Below, one piece after another: positions 59,639 through 64,000 of a DNA stretch of 64,000 nucleotides. Position 1 is the stretch's first letter; each line of letters begins with the position of its first letter. The position numbers and the translations under genes were made by a program. Source of the DNA: Helianthus annuus (Eukaryota; Streptophyta; Magnoliopsida; Asterales; Asteraceae); NCBI RefSeq assembly GCF_002127325.2, contig NC_035440.2:72291819-72355818 (forward strand), written 5' to 3'. Under the pieces are notes generated by a model, which was given only the letters and a program-made list of their open reading frames with translations, made no database searches and was not told the DNA's origin.

Positions 59639-60258
59639 CAATTTTCCACCGACACAAGGAGTTTGGAAATAAATCGTTCAAGGAAAAAAAATAAAGATCC
59701 GGTCCTCATTCACTTTCCGTGTTGGTGCGACTCGGGTCCGAAATCACGGGATTTGATTGATGTAATTTGCGCCATTTGACTTGGTTGAATGACTAAATTA
59801 GGAGATTATAGTATGGTAACAAAAATTTCGTTAAAAATATAAAATAAAAGAGATTTGATTAGGTGGATCTTAACTGATCCGAGACCATGCCGACGGTAAT
59901 AGTTGTAATAACGAAATGCTAATGAATTTCAAATTTGAATGTTTCCATAATGTCACAAATAGTCCCTCTAGTTCATGCAAGGTTTTTTTTTTTAAATTTT
60001 TTTTTTATTTTTGGAACCTACATAGCAATATGGGTCTAAATCTTTCTATATAATTTACTTATACAATTTTTCATTATCCGAAGAATGATAAATATGCGTA
60101 ACTAAAAATTTATGGATAAAATGACCAACTTGTATCATCGATTAAAATGGGACTACATTGAAAATAAAAATTGTAACGTGAAATACAAAACTGAGCTTTC
60201 ATGGTGGTTACAGTCTCCCCTACTTTTGAGAATTTCGTCCCGAAATTATTGTTGATGA

Positions 60259-63200
60259 TTATTTAGCAAAAAGATAAGGATATTTGGCTTTCATTTGGTC
60301 CTCGCGCTCCCAAGTAAATTCTGGGCCACGTTTAGACTCCCAACGAACCTTGACGATTGGAATACGGCTTCGCTTAAGCTTCTTCACGTCACGATCCATG
60401 ATTTCAACTGGTTTCTCGACGAAATGCATTGTTTCGTCAATGCGAATATCTTCAAGGGGAACATGGAGGTTTTCCTCTGCAAGGCATTTCTTCAAATTAG
60501 AAACATGAAATGTAGGATGAATGTTGCTAAGCTCAGGAGGTAGATCAAGCTTGTAGGCTACCTTTCCAATCTTCTCGATGATTTTGAAAGGACCCACATA
60601 ACGAGGAGCTAGTTTACCCTTCTTTCCAAATCGTACGACTCCCTTCCAAGGAGATACCTTTAGAAGAACAAGATCACCAATTTGAAATTCCAGGGGTTTG
60701 CGTCGTTTATCAGCGTAGCTCTTTTGACGACTTCTAGCGACAAGAAGGTTATCACGAATTTTCAAGATCTTATCTGTCGTCTCTTGTATTAGTTCAGGAC
60801 CAGTGATTTGAGCTTCACCAATCTCGTTCCAACAAATAGGAGAACGACATTTTCGACCATAGAGTGCTTCAAAAGGAGCCATGTTGATACTAGCATGGTA
60901 ACTGTTGTTGTACGAGAACTCAATCAAGGGTAGATGAGAATCCCAACTGCCACCAAAGTCGATAACACAAGCTCGAAGCATGTCCTCAAGGGTTTGGATG
61001 GTCCTTTCAGATTGACCATCAGTTTGAGGATGATAAGCAGTGCTAATGTTAAGCTGGGTTCCCAAAGCAGATTGCATGGTCTTCCAAAAACGAGAAGTGA
61101 AACGACCATCACGATCAGAAATAATGTTCAAAGGCACACCATGACGAGATACGATCTCGTCAAGGTAGATCTTAGCAAGCGTTGCAGCAGAAAAATCCTC
61201 ATGAATAGGCAAGAAATGCGCAGACTTTGTCAAACGGTCAATGATTACCCAAATGCTATCATGACCTTTGGAAGTGCGTGGCAATTTCGTGACGAGATCC
61301 ATGGCTATGTTCACCCACTTCCACACTGGAATTTCTGGTTGTTCAAGCAAACCAGAAGGGCGTTGATGTTCAGCTTTAACCTTTAGGCATGTAAGACATT
61401 TGGCTACATAAAGAGCAACATCCCTCTTCATACCAGGCCACCAATAAAGATTTCTAAGATCCATGTACATTTTATCTGCACCAGGATGGACCGAGTAACG
61501 AGACTTGTGGGCCTCATTCATCAAGAAAATACGAAGATCGTCATGTTTTGGAACCCACAAACGATTCATGAAATAGAGTAACCCATCTTCTTTAGTCTCA
61601 AGTTGAAGTTCAAGACTATGAGGCATTTCATCAAGCATATTGCCTTGGGTCACGGAATTTTGTTGGGCTTGGAGAATACGAGCCTGAATATCAGTTTGAA
61701 TTCGAACACAATGAAGCTTGACGTGTTCCTTACGACTAAGAGCGTCGGCCACAACATTCGCTTTACCAGGATGGTAACGAATCTCGCAGTCGTAGTCATT
61801 TAGAAGTTCGACCCAACGTCGTTGCCTCATGTTTAGTTCTTTCTGATTGAAAATGTGTTGAAGACTCTTATGATCAGTGTAAATCACACATTTAGTCCCA
61901 TAAAGGTAGTGTCTCCAAATCTTGAGAGCAAAAATGACAGCACCCAACTCAAGATCATGAGTTGTGTAATTCTTTTCATGGATTTTGAGTTGCCTTGAAG
62001 CATAAGCTATAACTTTGCCTCGTTGCATAAGGACACAACCAAGGCCAAGATTAGAAGCATCGCAATAAACAACAAAGTCATCATTTCCATCTGGTAGAGT
62101 CAGGATAGGAGCATCACAAAGTTTCTGCTTAAGGATTTGGAACGCTTCTTCTTGTTTTGGTCCCCATTCATAAGGCTTTCCCTTATGAGTCAATGAGGTG
62201 AGGGGAACCGCAATCTTAGAGAAATTTGAGATAAAGCGTCGATAATAACCGGCTAAACCAAGAAAAGAACGGATTTCAGTTGGAGTAGTGGGCACATTCC
62301 AATTCTTCACCGCTTCAATTTTGGAAGGGTCCACATGAATACCCTTATCATTGACTATGTGACCCAAAAATTGAACTTCCTTAAGCCAAAATTCACACTT
62401 GGAGAATTTGGCATACAATTGTTCTTTCTTTAAAAGTTCCATAATCAAATGAAGGTGTTTCTCATGATCTGCCTTAGTTTTTGAATAGATTAAGATGTCG
62501 TCAATGAAAACAATGACGAACTTGTCCAAGTAGGGCTTGCAAACGCGATTCATAAGGTCCATGAAAACCGCAGGAGCATTGGTCAAACCAAAAGGCATGA
62601 CCGTGAACTCATAGTGGCCATATCGAGTACGAAAAGCAGTCTTGGGAATGTCATCTTCAAGGACACGAAGTTGATGGTAACCAGAACGAAGATCAATCTT
62701 GGAGAAACAAGTAGCACCTTGGAGTTGGTCGAAAAGATCATCAATACGAGGCAAAGGATATCGATTCTTAATAGTGATTTTATTCAACTCACGATAATCG
62801 ATGCACATACGAAGAGTCCCATCTTTTTTCTTGATAAATAAGACAGGAGCTCCCCATGGAGAAAAACTTGGACGAATAAATCCCTTGTCAGAAAGTTCTT
62901 GAAGTTGGCTGGCAAGTTCTTGCATTTCAGAGGGTGCAAGACGATAAGGAGACCTGGCAATAGGGTTAGCACCAGGAACGAGGTCAATGCGAAACTCAAC
63001 TTGACGTGGGGGAGGTAGGCCGGGTAGATCTTCTGGGAAAACTTCAGGAAAATCACGAATAATAGGAATATCTTGAATACTCTTACTCACGTCCTTCTTT
63101 TCTACAACGTGGGCCAAGAAAGCCACATATTTCTTGCGTAGATATTTATGGGCTTGAGTACAAGTCATGAGTTTAAGCCCATTAGAAGGCTTCTCCCCAT

Positions 63201-64000
63201 AGATTTCTAAGATGTCGCTAGATGGGAGAGGGATGCGAATAAACTTATCGAAACACACAACTTCAGCATGATGTTTGGCAAGCCAGTCCATGCCTACTAT
63301 GATATCAAAGCTCCCAAGTTGCATAGGCGTGAGGTCAATAGGGAAAACGTGATCGTTGAGCTCGAGTTTACAATTACAGATAACAGAGTCAAGCACAAAA
63401 GGGTTACCATTAGCTACTTCTACTGTAAAAGGCTTCCCTAGTTTAGTTCGTGGCATAGCAAGTAGAGGTTCAAACTTAAGGGATACAAAACTTTTATCAG
63501 CACCAGTATCAAATAACACAGAAGCATAATGGTCGTTAACGAGGAACGTACCGTTCACCACATCATTAATAGCACGCGCCTCATTAGCATTTATGTTGAA
63601 CGCGCGCCCACGGGCTGGTTGAGCATTTGCAAGCTTGGGGCATTCGCGTTTAAAATGGTTAGGATCACCGCAGTTAAAGCAAGTTCCAATAGGGTAGCGT
63701 GGTGGTGCAACGTTTTGGGCAGGTGGAGGAGCAGCAACAACTTGGTTCTGGGGAGGAACAATGCGGCAAGTGGTAGCTAAATGACCCAACCGCCCACAAC
63801 TAGTGCACTGCTTACAAGGAACACGGGCCAGATGATGATAGCTGCAACGGTTGCACAAAGGCGAACCTCCAACATATTGCCTTTTGTTGGGTTGTGGGGC
63901 TACTTGGTTAACTTGGGTCGGAGCAACAACTGCATAATTCTTCGAAGCCTTTCGCTTTTTAGAACTATTTGAGGAGGAAGCTCCAATTTTGACGTCCTTT
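60259..64000 (-). CDS. Element J gag-pol polyprotein (intact, 5' end beyond window)
   Basis: Open without interruption from 64000 to the stop at 60259; the N-terminal gag lies right of the window. Counting from an internal Met at 63858: zinc motifs at about 2-31 (CNRC and [14 protein letters not shown]) and 60-73 ([14 protein letters not shown]); protease DTGAD 117-121; RT about 265-500 with FIDD 451-454; RNase H D600, E637, D662, D705; integrase H784, H791, C821, C824 and catalytic D854, D915, E951; GPY/F-type module near 1088-1100; chromodomain-like end 1150-1196 (FTWERED). All catalytic residues present, which fits a potentially active Tekay-like chromovirus. It makes cDNA from its RNA in cytoplasmic particles and integrates it in the nucleus. 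Confidence 0.95.
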   Translation of the reverse strand, partial: KDVKIGASSSNSSKKRKASKNYAVVAPTQVNQVAPQPNKRQYVGGSPLCNRCSYHHLARVPCKQCTSCGRLGHLATTCRIVPPQNQVVAAPPPAQNVAPPRYPIGTCFNCGDPNHFKRECPKLANAQPARGRAFNINANEARAINDVVNGTFLVNDHYASVLFDTGADKSFVSLKFEPLLAMPRTKLGKPFTVEVANGNPFVLDSVICNCKLELNDHVFPIDLTPMQLGSFDIIVGMDWLAKHHAEVVCFDKFIRIPLPSSDILEIYGEKPSNGLKLMTCTQAHKYLRKKYVAFLAHVVEKKDVSKSIQDIPIIRDFPEVFPEDLPGLPPPRQVEFRIDLVPGANPIARSPYRLAPSEMQELASQLQELSDKGFIRPSFSPWGAPVLFIKKKDGTLRMCIDYRELNKITIKNRYPLPRIDDLFDQLQGATCFSKIDLRSGYHQLRVLEDDIPKTAFRTRYGHYEFTVMPFGLTNAPAVFMDLMNRVCKPYLDKFVIVFIDDILIYSKTKADHEKHLHLIMELLKKEQLYAKFSKCEFWLKEVQFLGHIVNDKGIHVDPSKIEAVKNWNVPTTPTEIRSFLGLAGYYRRFISNFSKIAVPLTSLTHKGKPYEWGPKQEEAFQILKQKLCDAPILTLPDGNDDFVVYCDASNLGLGCVLMQRGKVIAYASRQLKIHEKNYTTHDLELGAVIFALKIWRHYLYGTKCVIYTDHKSLQHIFNQKELNMRQRRWVELLNDYDCEIRYHPGKANVVADALSRKEHVKLHCVRIQTDIQARILQAQQNSVTQGNMLDEMPHSLELQLETKEDGLLYFMNRLWVPKHDDLRIFLMNEAHKSRYSVHPGADKMYMDLRNLYWWPGMKRDVALYVAKCLTCLKVKAEHQRPSGLLEQPEIPVWKWVNIAMDLVTKLPRTSKGHDSIWVIIDRLTKSAHFLPIHEDFSAATLAKIYLDEIVSRHGVPLNIISDRDGRFTSRFWKTMQSALGTQLNISTAYHPQTDGQSERTIQTLEDMLRACVIDFGGSWDSHLPLIEFSYNNSYHASINMAPFEALYGRKCRSPICWNEIGEAQITGPELIQETTDKILKIRDNLLVARSRQKSYADKRRKPLEFQIGDLVLLKVSPWKGVVRFGKKGKLAPRYVGPFKIIEKIGKVAYKLDLPPELSNIHPTFHVSNLKKCLAEENLHVPLEDIRIDETMHFVEKPVEIMDRDVKKLKRSRIPIVKVRWESKRGPEFTWEREDQMKAKYPYLFAK

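Overview
The window is a plant nuclear region made entirely of nested LTR retrotransposons and their debris. I see no host gene, tRNA, rRNA or CRISPR array. The element types (Sirevirus-like Ty1/copia, Tekay-like Ty3 chromoviruses, an Athila/Tat-like gag-protease element), the tRNA-Met and tRNA-Asp primer sites and the decay pattern (many CpG/CHG-type C-to-T and G-to-A stops) point to heterochromatin of a eudicot. Asteraceae is my best guess from the look of the Ty3 proteins; that is inference.

Layout, using my own labels. The outermost element is F (Ty3, + strand). Its 5' LTR is visible at 33364-36515 and its internal region at 36516-43505; the rest lies outside the window. F's 5' LTR is invaded by a related LTR, G (8133-8329 plus 29242-33363), and by a MITE in a TA microsatellite (34241-34972). 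G's LTR is invaded by element C (Ty3, +, seen from 2356 to 8132), by the complete element D (Ty3, +, 8330-29241, target duplication TTTAA) and by a solo copia LTR (31323-31750, duplication TTTTT). C carries copia B (1403-2355), which carries copia A (1-1402). D carries the complete element E (14485-22203, duplication GTACC). The 3' end of F is invaded by I (Ty3, - strand, 43506-57497). I carries the complete copia K (46914-54552, duplication GGTGT) and the 3' part of J (Ty3, - strand, 57498-64000).

Coding status. Only J has an open gag-pol frame with all catalytic residues. C, D, F and I are decayed: C has five stops and a frameshift, D lost protease and most of RT by deletion, and F has a mutated RT aspartate. 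E codes only for gag and protease. K codes only for a broken gag, yet its LTRs differ by only four substitutions and one 28-base indel, so it is recent.

The most interesting signals are in the D/F family. These are (1) an exact 22-base array of mini-hairpins just after the primer-binding site, with compensatory changes between copies; (2) a long acidic, proline-rich ORF of unknown function before gag, with a conserved C-terminus; and (3) a conserved 93-base GT-AG intron in gag carrying an in-frame TAA at the same position in both copies. In addition, several families carry their own short CG-containing repeat word, often beside the TATA box, and the Ty3 elements whose 3' ends are visible share a stem-loop with a GGA-type loop just before the polypurine tract.
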